This document shows, in pieces, positions 36,503 through 45,155 of a DNA stretch of 64,000 bases; position 1 is the stretch's first letter; each line of letters opens with the position of its first letter. The stretch is taken from NCBI RefSeq assembly GCF_007002745.1, contig NZ_SGNY01000004.1:62001-126000 (forward strand), written 5' to 3'. A program made the translations under genes and the position numbers. The DNA comes from Martinezella rhizogenes. Its GTDB lineage: Bacteria; Pseudomonadota; Alphaproteobacteria; Rhizobiales; Rhizobiaceae. The notes under the pieces were generated by a model. That model worked only from the letters and a program-made list of their open reading frames with translations, was not told where the DNA came from and ran no database searches.

Positions 36503-38758
36503 ATGAGCGATTACGATAAAAACGCCTTTACGGCCGATTTTATCGATATCGAAGCGGTTCTGGCGGCGATCCGTCGGCAGTGGCGGATCGTCCTTGCGAC
36601 CATCGCCATCGCCGGGACAATCGGGCTCGCTTATGCCGCAACGGCTGTTCCGATCTATTCGGCGAGCGCGACCCTGTTGATCGACCGTAACAACAGCCAG
36701 GTCGTCGAACAGCTTTCAACAATCGGCGGCGTCATAGAGGACGAGGCGTCGATCCTCAGCCAGGTCGAGGTTCTGCAATCGGAAACCATCGGGCTCGCCG
36801 TCGTCGACAGTCTCAATCTGACGGAAAACCAGGAATTCAGGGCCACCCGCGCATCACTTCTCAGCTCGATCGTGGGCACGATCCGTTCGCTGGTCAACGT
36901 TTCGCAGTGGTTCTCGCCGGCAAAGGAAGCGGTCATCGATGACGGAACGCTGAAGAGAGCGCTGTCGGACCGATTGTTGCAGAGCCTGTCCGTCAAGCGC
37001 ATCGGCCGCACCTACGCGCTGGAGCTGAGCTATAATTCAACATCACCAGCTCTCGCCGCACAGATCGTCAACGCCGTGGCGGCAGCCTATCTGGTCGATA
37101 AGCTCAACTCCAAATACGAGGCGACGAAGCGGGCCAGCGACTGGCTGTCCGATCGAATAGCCGAATTGCGTCAAAGGGCGCTCGATACCGATCTGGCCGT
37201 GCAGAAATTTCGCGCCGAACACAATCTCATCGAGACGGGTAATAATGGCCTGCTTTCCGACCAGCAGCTGGCGGAACTGAACAGCGCGCAGATTCTGGCG
37301 CAGTCCGAAACCGCCAAGGCGCGTGCACGGTTCCAGCGTATCGAACATATTCTCGCCACCGACGATGTCGATGCCGTCGTCACCGATATTCTCGACAGTT
37401 CGGTCGCAAATGATCTGCGCAAGAAATACCTCGAATCCTCAAAAATAGAGGCCGAAATCGCCGGTCGGCTTGGCAGGAACCATGTTCAGGCCGTGCGTTT
37501 GCGCAATGAAATGCAGGAATACCGCCGGCTGATGTTCCAGGAAGTCAGCCGTATCGCGCAAAGTTACAAAAGTGATCTCGAGGTCTCTGAAGCACGGGAA
37601 AAAACCCTTGAGGCAAGCATTGCCAAGGCCACCAATGTCAGCAATTCGGCCAGCCAGACCCAGGTTCAGCTTCGCGAATTGCAGCGCGAGGCGGAAACCT
37701 ACAAGAACATGTATCAAACCTTCCTGCAGCGTTATCAGGAAGCCATGCAGCAGCAATCCTTCCCCGTGACGGAAGCACGCGTGATCTCCAAGGCAATGCC
37801 GCTTAAAATTCCGAGCAAGCCGAACAAGCCGCTGCTGCTGGCCCTCTTCATGATCATGGGGGCAGCCGCTGGCGGTGGCATCGCCATGTTCCGCGAGTTT
37901 CGCGACCGCTTCTTCCGCACCGGAGAACAGGTTCGCGATGTTCTCGGGCTGGAGTTTCTGGGCAATACGCCGCTCATCCCGAACAAGCCGGTCGAGGAAG
38001 CCCTCTCCAAGGGGCAGGAGCACAACCCCGCCGCCACCCGTCCATCCAGTGTTGCCCGCTACGCCGTCGATCACCCGCTATCCTCCTTTGCCGAAACCCT
38101 GCGCAGCACACGGCTTGCGCTCGATCTCGGCATTCCCGCAAAAAGCGGCGCGCGGGTGGTGGGCATCGTATCGGCCCTGCCGAGCGAGGGAAAATCTACC
38201 ATCTCCATCAATCTGGCACAGCTTCTGGCCGGGCAGGGCGCGCGGGTTTTGCTGCTGGATGCCGATATCCGCAATCCTGGCGCCACGCGCGCTTTGGGTC
38301 GCCATGCCGGTGAAGGCCTGCTCGAAGTCCTGCTGGAAGGTCGCGATGTACGTGATGTGCTACTGCGCGACGAAAAGACAGGGCTCGCTTTCCTGCCCAC
38401 GGTCGTCAAACAACGGGTGCCACATTCTTCCGAACTCCTGACCTCGGCGCAGATGCACAAATTGCTGGCCGAGGCGAGCGGCGTGTTCGATTATATAATC
38501 GTCGATCTGCCGCCGCTCGGTCCGGTGGTCGATGCACGGGCGATGGCCAGCCGGATTGACGGTTTCGTTTTCGTCACCGAATGGGGTAAAACTGCCCGCA
38601 GGGCAGTCCGCAATACCATCGAAAATGAAGTCCATATCCGCAAAAAATGCCTTGGCGTCATTCTTAACAAGGTGGATACGGAAAAGCTGAAGCTCTATCG
38701 GGCCTACGGTTCCAGCGAATATTATTATTCACGTTACACGCGCTATTACCATGACTGA
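36503..38758 (+). CDS. Exopolysaccharide chain-length / BY-kinase protein (ExoP/Wzc-like)
   Basis: 751 residues. An N-terminal Wzz domain (IEAVLAAIRRQWRIVLATIA helix, then PIYSASATLLIDRN), a long coiled-coil periplasmic region (about 200-425), a second helix near 450 (PNKPLLLALFMIMGAAAGGG) and a cytoplasmic tyrosine-kinase domain: Walker A ALPSEGKST at about 558-566, Walker A' VLLLDADIR, Walker B YIIVDLPPLGPVVDARAMA. The tail is Tyr-rich (YGSSEYYYSRYTRYY), the usual autophosphorylation cluster. It controls polymer length and export. The ATG at 36503 fits; TTG 36476 is an alternative. Confidence 0.9.
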   Translation: MSDYDKNAFTADFIDIEAVLAAIRRQWRIVLATIAIAGTIGLAYAATAVPIYSASATLLIDRNNSQVVEQLSTIGGVIEDEASILSQVEVLQSETIGLAVVDSLNLTENQEFRATRASLLSSIVGTIRSLVNVSQWFSPAKEAVIDDGTLKRALSDRLLQSLSVKRIGRTYALELSYNSTSPALAAQIVNAVAAAYLVDKLNSKYEATKRASDWLSDRIAELRQRALDTDLAVQKFRAEHNLIETGNNGLLSDQQLAELNSAQILAQSETAKARARFQRIEHILATDDVDAVVTDILDSSVANDLRKKYLESSKIEAEIAGRLGRNHVQAVRLRNEMQEYRRLMFQEVSRIAQSYKSDLEVSEAREKTLEASIAKATNVSNSASQTQVQLRELQREAETYKNMYQTFLQRYQEAMQQQSFPVTEARVISKAMPLKIPSKPNKPLLLALFMIMGAAAGGGIAMFREFRDRFFRTGEQVRDVLGLEFLGNTPLIPNKPVEEALSKGQEHNPAATRPSSVARYAVDHPLSSFAETLRSTRLALDLGIPAKSGARVVGIVSALPSEGKSTISINLAQLLAGQGARVLLLDADIRNPGATRALGRHAGEGLLEVLLEGRDVRDVLLRDEKTGLAFLPTVVKQRVPHSSELLTSAQMHKLLAEASGVFDYIIVDLPPLGPVVDARAMASRIDGFVFVTEWGKTARRAVRNTIENEVHIRKKCLGVILNKVDTEKLKLYRAYGSSEYYYSRYTRYYHD

Positions 38759-39428
38759 CAAGGATGGGATGACGCGCCTGCATACAATCTTTGCGGTCGT
38801 GCCGGTCCTTGTCATTTCCATATTCGTTCTGGCTGTCACAGCCCAGGCATTTTCCGAAAGCCGGCGTTTTTCCGACATCGTCGCAATGGCGAGAATTGCC
38901 GACGACAAGAATGGCCTGGCACCCGATCTGCTTGCAAACACGGTCAGCCAGCTTCACCCCGTCATAGCAGAAAAAATCTGCCGTTCGGATATCGTCAAGG
39001 CCGGATTGCGACTGGTTTTGGCTGATCTTGATGCAAGTATCGGAAAGTTAGCGCCAGAGGCCACGGCGGCGCGTCTTGGCTTTGCCGAAACCTATATTCG
39101 TCATGCGCTCTCTTGCCTTCCCGCCAATGGCGATGTGTGGCTGCGCCTTGCCATGGTTCGTTCACTGCGCAACGCCTCGCCCCTGGAGACAGCCGTGCTG
39201 ATGAATTTTTCCCAGCTTTACGGGCCGGCTGACGCCAATCTGATACGCGGACGCTTCGCCATGTGGCGACAATTTCCAAGCGAGACCCTGCCGCAGGCCG
39301 AGGCGGCGCGAGAGGCGGATACCGCTGTCGTCTGCGGCAAGGAAGGGGAAATCCTGCGCTGGACGCTGCGCGATGTCTGTCCACAGCAGCCTGCGGATAA
39401 TGTGAAACGCTCCATGCCGCTGCGGTGA
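38751..39428 (+). CDS. Single-pass membrane protein of the exopolysaccharide operon, unknown
   Basis: 225 residues. One N-terminal helix (TIFAVVPVLVISIFVLAVTA) followed by a periplasmic helical domain with five Cys (IAEKICRSD, HALSCLPANGD, VVCGKEGE, RDVCPQQ). The LRLAMVRSLRNASPLETAVL segment resembles a TPR-like helix. The start overlaps the BY-kinase stop by eight bases, so the two are coupled. No family recognised; an assembly role is inferred from position. Confidence 0.7.
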   Translation: MTDKDGMTRLHTIFAVVPVLVISIFVLAVTAQAFSESRRFSDIVAMARIADDKNGLAPDLLANTVSQLHPVIAEKICRSDIVKAGLRLVLADLDASIGKLAPEATAARLGFAETYIRHALSCLPANGDVWLRLAMVRSLRNASPLETAVLMNFSQLYGPADANLIRGRFAMWRQFPSETLPQAEAAREADTAVVCGKEGEILRWTLRDVCPQQPADNVKRSMPLR

Positions 39429-39500
39429 CGTGAAAACGGGATCGCGCTTTGACATTCCGCACATCGCCACCACGAAGAATTCTTGCAAAGACGAAAACCC

Positions 39501-41060
39501 ATGACACCCACCCTCGCCCCATCGGAAGCGCTGTCCTCCTCGCCGCCACGACCGGTCGCATTTCGCGATTATGTCCGGGTGGCTGCCACTGTCGCATTCT
39601 GGGCAATTTTCCTGCTTGCGCTTCTCAATCGTGGCGCAACGGAAATAGAGAGCCGCATCGTTGTCACGCTTGCGATTTATCTCCTGCTGGTGCCGGCCAT
39701 CCTCACATTCGGGCCGCCACAGGGCGGTGCCGGCAAGGCGCTCGTGGCGACCTGCTTTTTGCTTGGGGCGCTGATCGTTCAGATAATGCTGCAGGCATCA
39801 TCCCTGCCAGGCCTCGCCTCACCCAACCCGGCATGGTCCGCTGCAACCATGTTCACGCAGATCGCACCTGCCGCCACGATCTCGCTCACTCCCGCAGATG
39901 ATCGGCTCGGCCTGCTCAGCGCCGCCCTGCCCTTTGGCGCTTTTATGGCCGGCCTCGTGATTTTCGATACTGACGAGCGCGCGGCAAAAACGTTGCGGTG
40001 GTTCGCAATAGGCGGCGGCTGGCTTGCGTTATGGTCGATCGTGCAGTTCCTGCTTTTTCCGGATATGCTCGGCTTCATTCAAAAACGCTTCTATCTTGGC
40101 AGCCTGACCGGCCTTTTCGTTAATCGCAATACCGCCGCAACCCTGTTCGGCCTCATCCTGCTTGCGCTTTTTTCATTGTTTCACAAACGGCTGCTGGCTC
40201 CAGACTGGCACATGGTAAGGGCACTTGTCGCAAATCGCCTGACGGTGCCGGTCGACCAGAAACGCCTTATCCGCAAGGCGGCCTTCGCCGGCGTTCTCGC
40301 CGCCCTCTGCTTCATCGCATTGATGCTGACCGGATCGCGCGCCGGGATCATGTCCAGCTTCGTGGCGCTGCTTTTCCTTATCCTTCTGACTGTCTTCAAC
40401 TCCCCTTCAAGGCCCAACAGCAGCGCAACTCCAAGGCGCCGGCGGCGCGGGTTCAAGCGCCGGGCAGCGATCATGCTCGCCATCGTTGCCGGCCTGTTTT
40501 CGCTTTTTGCCAATCGGGTGGCGCTTCGCATGGAGACGCGTCTGGAAGATGACATGCGCTTCTGCTACATGCCGGGCATCACCCGCGCCATAGCAGACAG
40601 CTGGCCCTGGGGATCCGGGCTTGCGAGCTTTGCGGAAACCTATGCGCCTTATCATCTGGCCCAATGCGGGGTGAACGCCGTCGTCACCCATGCCCATAAT
40701 GTCTATGCCGAAGGCCTTCTGACGCTTGGCGCTGCATTCCCGTTTTACGCAGGCTTTTTCGTGCTTGCCCAATTGTTCATTTTTATCGTCGGGATGCGCA
40801 AACGCAAAAGCTATCGTTACGCTTCACATCTCGGTATTGCAGGTCTGCTGCTGGTCGGACTGCATTCGACGCTTGATTTTTCATTACAGATCCCCGGCTT
40901 CGCCATGGCTTATGCCATCTTCCTCGCCCCTATCGTCACACTTTGCCTCAATTCGCCGGGAACTGACCGGAATGGACGGCGGCGGCAGCGGCAGGACCCA
41001 GCCGATCTTTCAACGCCCGGGCCCGGGGGACATGACCATACGGCACAATTGGTATTTTAA
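39501..41060 (+). CDS. O-antigen ligase / polymerase family membrane protein (Wzy_C)
   Basis: 519 residues, about 11-12 helices. The Wzy_C pattern is seen: LTGLFVNRNTAATLFGLILL near residue 200, IALMLTGSRAGIMSSFVALL near residue 278, and the periplasmic loop with GSGLASFAETYAPYH and VVTHAHNVYAEGLLTLGAAF (His near residue 400). Such proteins polymerise repeat units or ligate glycans. A second member lies at 46629-48011. The ATG at 39501 is chosen; a TTG at 39483 would add six residues. Confidence 0.85.
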   Translation: MTPTLAPSEALSSSPPRPVAFRDYVRVAATVAFWAIFLLALLNRGATEIESRIVVTLAIYLLLVPAILTFGPPQGGAGKALVATCFLLGALIVQIMLQASSLPGLASPNPAWSAATMFTQIAPAATISLTPADDRLGLLSAALPFGAFMAGLVIFDTDERAAKTLRWFAIGGGWLALWSIVQFLLFPDMLGFIQKRFYLGSLTGLFVNRNTAATLFGLILLALFSLFHKRLLAPDWHMVRALVANRLTVPVDQKRLIRKAAFAGVLAALCFIALMLTGSRAGIMSSFVALLFLILLTVFNSPSRPNSSATPRRRRRGFKRRAAIMLAIVAGLFSLFANRVALRMETRLEDDMRFCYMPGITRAIADSWPWGSGLASFAETYAPYHLAQCGVNAVVTHAHNVYAEGLLTLGAAFPFYAGFFVLAQLFIFIVGMRKRKSYRYASHLGIAGLLLVGLHSTLDFSLQIPGFAMAYAIFLAPIVTLCLNSPGTDRNGRRRQRQDPADLSTPGPGGHDHTAQLVF

Positions 41061-41149
41061 AGCCATAGCAACTGACCTGCGCGTTCACATACTGGATGCC
41101 AAGTCACTGTAACGATTGTAGAACTGAAGACAGAGACGAGAATTTCAGC

Positions 41150-42355
41150 ATGCGGATATTCCAGATAACGTCGCTATTTTCTCCAGACCGGGTGGGGGGC
41201 GCGGAAATTTTCGTGGAAGACCTTGCGCGCGGACTTTCGGAAAAGGGCCATACGGTTGCCGTAGCCGCCATTTCCCGGGAACAACAGGCCGTCGAGCAAC
41301 GTGATGGTTTTTCCATTCATCGCCTCGGGCACACCACGCCGTTTTTTATTGGAGACTGGGAACGGCAACCGGGATGGAAGCGAAAATATTACAAGATCGC
41401 CGTACAGCTCGATCCGCGCCTCGTGCGTCGGCTTGCACATGTCATCGATGATTTTCGTCCAGATGTCGTCAACACCCATTCGTTGTCGGAATTGACCCCG
41501 CTTATCTGGCCGATGATCCGCAGGCGGGGCATCCCGCTCGTCCATTCCCTGCATGATTTCACCAGCATGTGCACCAATGGCTCCCTGTTTCACGACGGGC
41601 ATATTTGCGACGGCAGCAGCAGGAAATGCCGTATTTTTTCCTATCTGCACCGGCGTTGCCAATGCGCCGTCGATGCCGTCGCGGGCGTCGGCCGCGACAT
41701 TGTCGAGCGCCATGTACAGGCGGGCTTCTTCACCCATGTCCCGGAAGACCGCCGCACCGTGATCTGGAATGCCATCGCACCGCCGACCCAACAAAAAATG
41801 CGCAATCTCCGCGCGCCTGGACAACCGCTTGTTTTCGGTTATCTCGGCCGCATCGAAGCCCCTAAAGGTGCGGACTTGCTGATAGATGCTCTGCGGCGGC
41901 TGCCGCCACAGGGTTGGCGGCTGGTCATGGCCGGTCGCGCGCCCGGCGGCATCGAGTCTTATCAGCAAAAAACCATCGGTCTTCCCGTTGAGTTTCCCGG
42001 CTATGTCGAGGCGGACAGTTTTTTCGCTGAGATCGATTGCCTGATCGTACCGCCCTTGTGGCCGGAGGCTTTCGGGCGCACCGTTGCCGAAGCCATTCTG
42101 CGTGGGGTACCCGTCATCGGTGCCAACCTCGCAGGCGTCGCCGAACAGATCGGTCAGGACAGGCCGGAACGCCTGTTTGCTCCGGGCAACGCCAGTGAAC
42201 TCGCCGCACGTATGGCGCAAGTCATGCGCGACCCCAGCATCCTTGCAGAGTCTCCCGAAACCAGAGCGAGAATTTCGCAAGGAGTAGCGCCTGAGCGGGT
42301 GGTTGCGGCATATGAAACGCTCTATTCGGATGTCCGTGTCCGTACCGGCGGCTAA
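41150..42355 (+). CDS. Glycosyltransferase family 4 protein
   Basis: 401 residues. Seen: RIFQITSLFSPDRVGGAEIF, VVNTHSLSELTPLIWPM, LVFGYLGRIEAPKGADLLID and LIVPPLWPEAFGRTVAEAIL followed by RGVPVIGANLAGVAEQI. The same blocks occur in the protein at 30995-32230, so the two are paralogues; both also carry a Cys-rich insert in the acceptor domain (SMCTNGSLFHDGHICD here). The ATG at 41150 fits the family start. Ends 73 bases before a convergent glycosyltransferase. Confidence 0.88.
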   Translation: MRIFQITSLFSPDRVGGAEIFVEDLARGLSEKGHTVAVAAISREQQAVEQRDGFSIHRLGHTTPFFIGDWERQPGWKRKYYKIAVQLDPRLVRRLAHVIDDFRPDVVNTHSLSELTPLIWPMIRRRGIPLVHSLHDFTSMCTNGSLFHDGHICDGSSRKCRIFSYLHRRCQCAVDAVAGVGRDIVERHVQAGFFTHVPEDRRTVIWNAIAPPTQQKMRNLRAPGQPLVFGYLGRIEAPKGADLLIDALRRLPPQGWRLVMAGRAPGGIESYQQKTIGLPVEFPGYVEADSFFAEIDCLIVPPLWPEAFGRTVAEAILRGVPVIGANLAGVAEQIGQDRPERLFAPGNASELAARMAQVMRDPSILAESPETRARISQGVAPERVVAAYETLYSDVRVRTGG

Positions 42356-42427
42356 ACACTGGCAGAGTGGCAGCTTTTACCTATTTGGCGACAGGAACAG
42401 CACCCCATTCGAAAAGAGTGCATGTTG

Positions 42428-43528
42428 TTAATGTCGGGAAATCTCACGAAAGAGCGTTACATAGCTCTCCGCAGCGTTCCGCCATGAATATAGCGCGCGG
42501 TTTTCATAACCCGCCTCGCGAAGATTGCCCGCCAGATCCGGCTCCCGAAAAAGTCGCTCCAGTGCTGCGACAAGGCTGTCAACATCGGCAGGATCAAAAG
42601 TGAGGGCCCCCTTGCCAGCGATTTCAGGCGTGGCAGAGCGGTTGGAGCAAATGACCGGGCATCCCAGTTGCTGTGCCTCCAGCACCGGCAGGCAAAAACC
42701 TTCATAGGTCGAAGGCACACAAAGACAGGCAGCGTGGCGGTAAAGCTCGGCTAATTGCCGGTCATCTATGCCGGAAAGCCGGATCAGCCGTGCCTTCAAT
42801 TCCGGGTCGCCCAGCACGCTGCCGATTTCCTCTGCATCGTCACGGCCGACATGAACGACATGCAGCGTCGGCATTGTCTTGCCCAGCCGCGCAAACGCCT
42901 TGCCCAGAAGGATGAAATTCTTGTTGGACGTCGCGTTTCCGACCGCCAGTATATAAGGCCCTGGCACTGGCCGCGCGCTGCCAGCAATCTCGGGATCGAC
43001 TTTCAACGTGCTGTCGGAATGGATCGTCAGGCTTTTGCCGGCAGCGGCAGGATAAAAGTGGGCAAGGTCTCTTCGTGTTGCCTCGGATACACAGGTGACC
43101 CGGTCTGAACGAGCCATCATCAAGCGAAAGATGAAATCGGTCGTCAAGGTCGCCCGCCAACCGATCTGTTCGGGAATGGTCTTGAAATAAAGATCGTGAA
43201 CAAGGGTAACCCGCCGTTTGCCGCCAAGAGGACTTCCAAATGGATCGGCATTGAACAGCACGTCGATATCGTGCCGACGGCAAAGTGCGGGCAGCGTAGC
43301 GGCCTGGTGCAGCACATCGAGAACCATGATACGCGGTCGCGGTATCTCCAGCAGTTGCAAACGGCTGTCGCGCAGGTTTTCAGGCAGTTGCGCCCGCGTC
43401 CAGGGAGAGCGCAGGATATAATCGTCCTGCGTCTGGTCCAATAGCCATTCCAGCAGGCTGAAGGTCACACGGGCAACGCCGGACGGCTTGCCGCCATATT
43501 GGCTCGGCATGTTTACGAGAATGCGCAT
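42428..43528 (-). CDS. Glycosyltransferase family 4 protein (mannosyltransferase-like)
   Basis: 366 residues. RILVNMPSQYGGKPSGVARV at the start, RRVTLVHDLYFKTIPEQIGW near residue 105, DRVTCVSEATRRDLAHFYP, ILAVGNATSNKNFILLGKAF and CVPSTYEGFCLPVLEAQQLG with CPVICSNRSATPEIAG show a GT-B enzyme of the GT4 branch that adds mannose or similar sugars. The ATG at 43528 has GGAAAGG upstream. Leftward, 54 bases from the next leftward glycosyltransferase, so they form a pair. Confidence 0.88.
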   Translation of the reverse strand: MRILVNMPSQYGGKPSGVARVTFSLLEWLLDQTQDDYILRSPWTRAQLPENLRDSRLQLLEIPRPRIMVLDVLHQAATLPALCRRHDIDVLFNADPFGSPLGGKRRVTLVHDLYFKTIPEQIGWRATLTTDFIFRLMMARSDRVTCVSEATRRDLAHFYPAAAGKSLTIHSDSTLKVDPEIAGSARPVPGPYILAVGNATSNKNFILLGKAFARLGKTMPTLHVVHVGRDDAEEIGSVLGDPELKARLIRLSGIDDRQLAELYRHAACLCVPSTYEGFCLPVLEAQQLGCPVICSNRSATPEIAGKGALTFDPADVDSLVAALERLFREPDLAGNLREAGYENRALYSWRNAAESYVTLFREISRH

Positions 43529-43582
43529 CCTGGCCTTTCCGCTTGCCCACACTGTCTATCCGGATCGATCACCAGCTCCGCC

Positions 43583-44731
43583 TCACGCCACTTCCGATAG
43601 CAGCGCGGACACCGAACGGCAGGTCTCCTCCAGCGAAAATCGGCGGCTCACATCCTCCCGCCCCTTTTGCGCCAACCTTTCCGCCAGAGCCGGGTGGGAA
43701 AGGATGCAGCCGAGTGCGGCGGCAAGCGCCGGCGCGTTACCCGGCGGCACGAGAAGACCCGTTTCGCCATCACGGATGATTTCGGTCACCCCGCCGCCGC
43801 GTGTGGCGACAACCGGCCGGCCACACATCATGGCTTCGACCACTACCCGGCCAAAAGGTTCAGCGACAATCGAAGTATGGGCAACAGCATCCATAGCCGC
43901 CATCAATTCCGGAACATCTGAACGGAAGCCGAGAAAACGGACCCGACCATCAAGGCCAAGGCGGGATGCCTGCTCGCGGATGCGCGTCTCATAGGCTTCC
44001 TGTCCAAAAAGCGCTCCGCCAACGATGATGGCCTGGACACCATCCATCGCCGCAATCGCCTCCAGAAAGACATGCTGGCCTTTCCATTCGCTCAGCCGGC
44101 CAAACAACCCGACGATTGGCTGTGGACCAAGGCCGAGTTCCCCGCGCAGCCGTGCGGCTCTTTCCGGGTCATATGACACCGCCATTGCGGGATCAAAGCC
44201 GTTATAAACAATACGGACCTTCTCCGCCTCGCCGCCGGCTTCAACGAATGCCCGGCCGGTTTCCTCGGAATTAACGGCCACCAGCCTTGTAAAATATCGG
44301 GCAAAGGCCAACGAAGCACGGCGATTGGCGGAACTGAAGGCGGGATCCGTGACGATATCGTGCAAAATCCAGACGAGCGGACGGCGGCTGAGTTTCGCCG
44401 CAAGCGCGCAGACAAAAAGCGCCTTTTGCGAATTGGCGCAGATGACATCGTAATGCCTTGCCTGCCGGCTCAACTGCCAGGCAACCGCCGCCACGTCGGC
44501 CGCGCCGCGCAACATAGCACCGAATGATGAATCGCGGCGGATCGACAACATTTTTTCCCCGGCCGACAACAGAACCGGAGGTCTGCCGGCCGCCGCCAGA
44601 TCCTCGGCAGCACCACCGCCACTGAGGAAACAGGCACGCCAGGAATCTGGCCCAGCCTTGACGAGATCGATGAGGAAAAGCTCGGCGCCACCCTTCTCTC
44701 CGGTATGGCTGACAAAAAGCGCGGATGTCAT
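43583..44731 (-). CDS. Glycosyltransferase family 4 protein
   Basis: 382 residues. SALFVSHTGEKGGAELFLID at the start, LVWILHDIVTDPAFSS, VRIVYNGFDPAMAVSYDPE, QPIVGLFGRLSEWKGQHVFL and VAEPFGRVVVEAMMCGRPVV with ATRGGGVTEIIRDGETGLLV are the standard GT4 donor-site blocks. The ATG at 44731 is preceded by a GGTAAG stretch. It is transcribed away from the SGNH gene, from a shared AT-rich promoter region. Confidence 0.88.
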   Translation of the reverse strand: MTSALFVSHTGEKGGAELFLIDLVKAGPDSWRACFLSGGGAAEDLAAAGRPPVLLSAGEKMLSIRRDSSFGAMLRGAADVAAVAWQLSRQARHYDVICANSQKALFVCALAAKLSRRPLVWILHDIVTDPAFSSANRRASLAFARYFTRLVAVNSEETGRAFVEAGGEAEKVRIVYNGFDPAMAVSYDPERAARLRGELGLGPQPIVGLFGRLSEWKGQHVFLEAIAAMDGVQAIIVGGALFGQEAYETRIREQASRLGLDGRVRFLGFRSDVPELMAAMDAVAHTSIVAEPFGRVVVEAMMCGRPVVATRGGGVTEIIRDGETGLLVPPGNAPALAAALGCILSHPALAERLAQKGREDVSRRFSLEETCRSVSALLSEVA

Positions 44732-45092
44732 GCACTTACCTGCGACACGCACATACCCTGAAGGAGCCTTGGCCCGCAATGACGGGCATGACCAGGCACC
44801 CGGTAAAAAAGTTCGGCGCAGGCGACAATGGCAGGGATATCTTCCCGCGTCGATCTGGTATAAGAATGGCTACGTTTACTTGCGATTAAAAGAAAAGACA
44901 TTCAAACCTTTATGCGGATTTATATTTTAGTCCGCGCGAAATAAAAAATAATAGTCAATTTAAATATTTTAGAAGAAATCGAAGAAAATTTCATGACGTT
45001 TAATTTTATCGCTGTTCAGCGTTCCGCTCCTGGCGCCTTTTCCCCGGATCTTACTGTGGGGTTATCCTAGCGCCAGATCAGGAGAACGAACG
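44732..45092. other. AT-rich divergent promoter region
   Basis: About 360 bases. The part from 44880 to 45010 is strongly AT-rich (runs such as AATAAAAAATAATA) and includes TAGTCCGCGCGAAAT, sharing GTCCGCGCGA with the leader at 34130. It separates a leftward glycosyltransferase from the rightward SGNH gene. Likely regulatory; no gene seen. Confidence 0.5.
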
Positions 45093-45155
45093 ATGACACC
45101 GCTCAAACGCAAGATATGCATATATATGCCGGCAACGGAAGAGGTGTCGGCATGA
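45093..45155 (+). CDS. Possible 20-residue leader peptide coupled to the SGNH gene
   Basis: A short frame MTPLKRKICIYMPATEEVSA starts at an ATG with a strong AGGAGAACGAACG before it and ends in GCATGA, where TGA overlaps the ATG of the next gene. This is the pattern of a coupled leader. It could instead be a frameshifted 5' end. No similarity recognised. Confidence 0.4.
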   Translation: MTPLKRKICIYMPATEEVSA

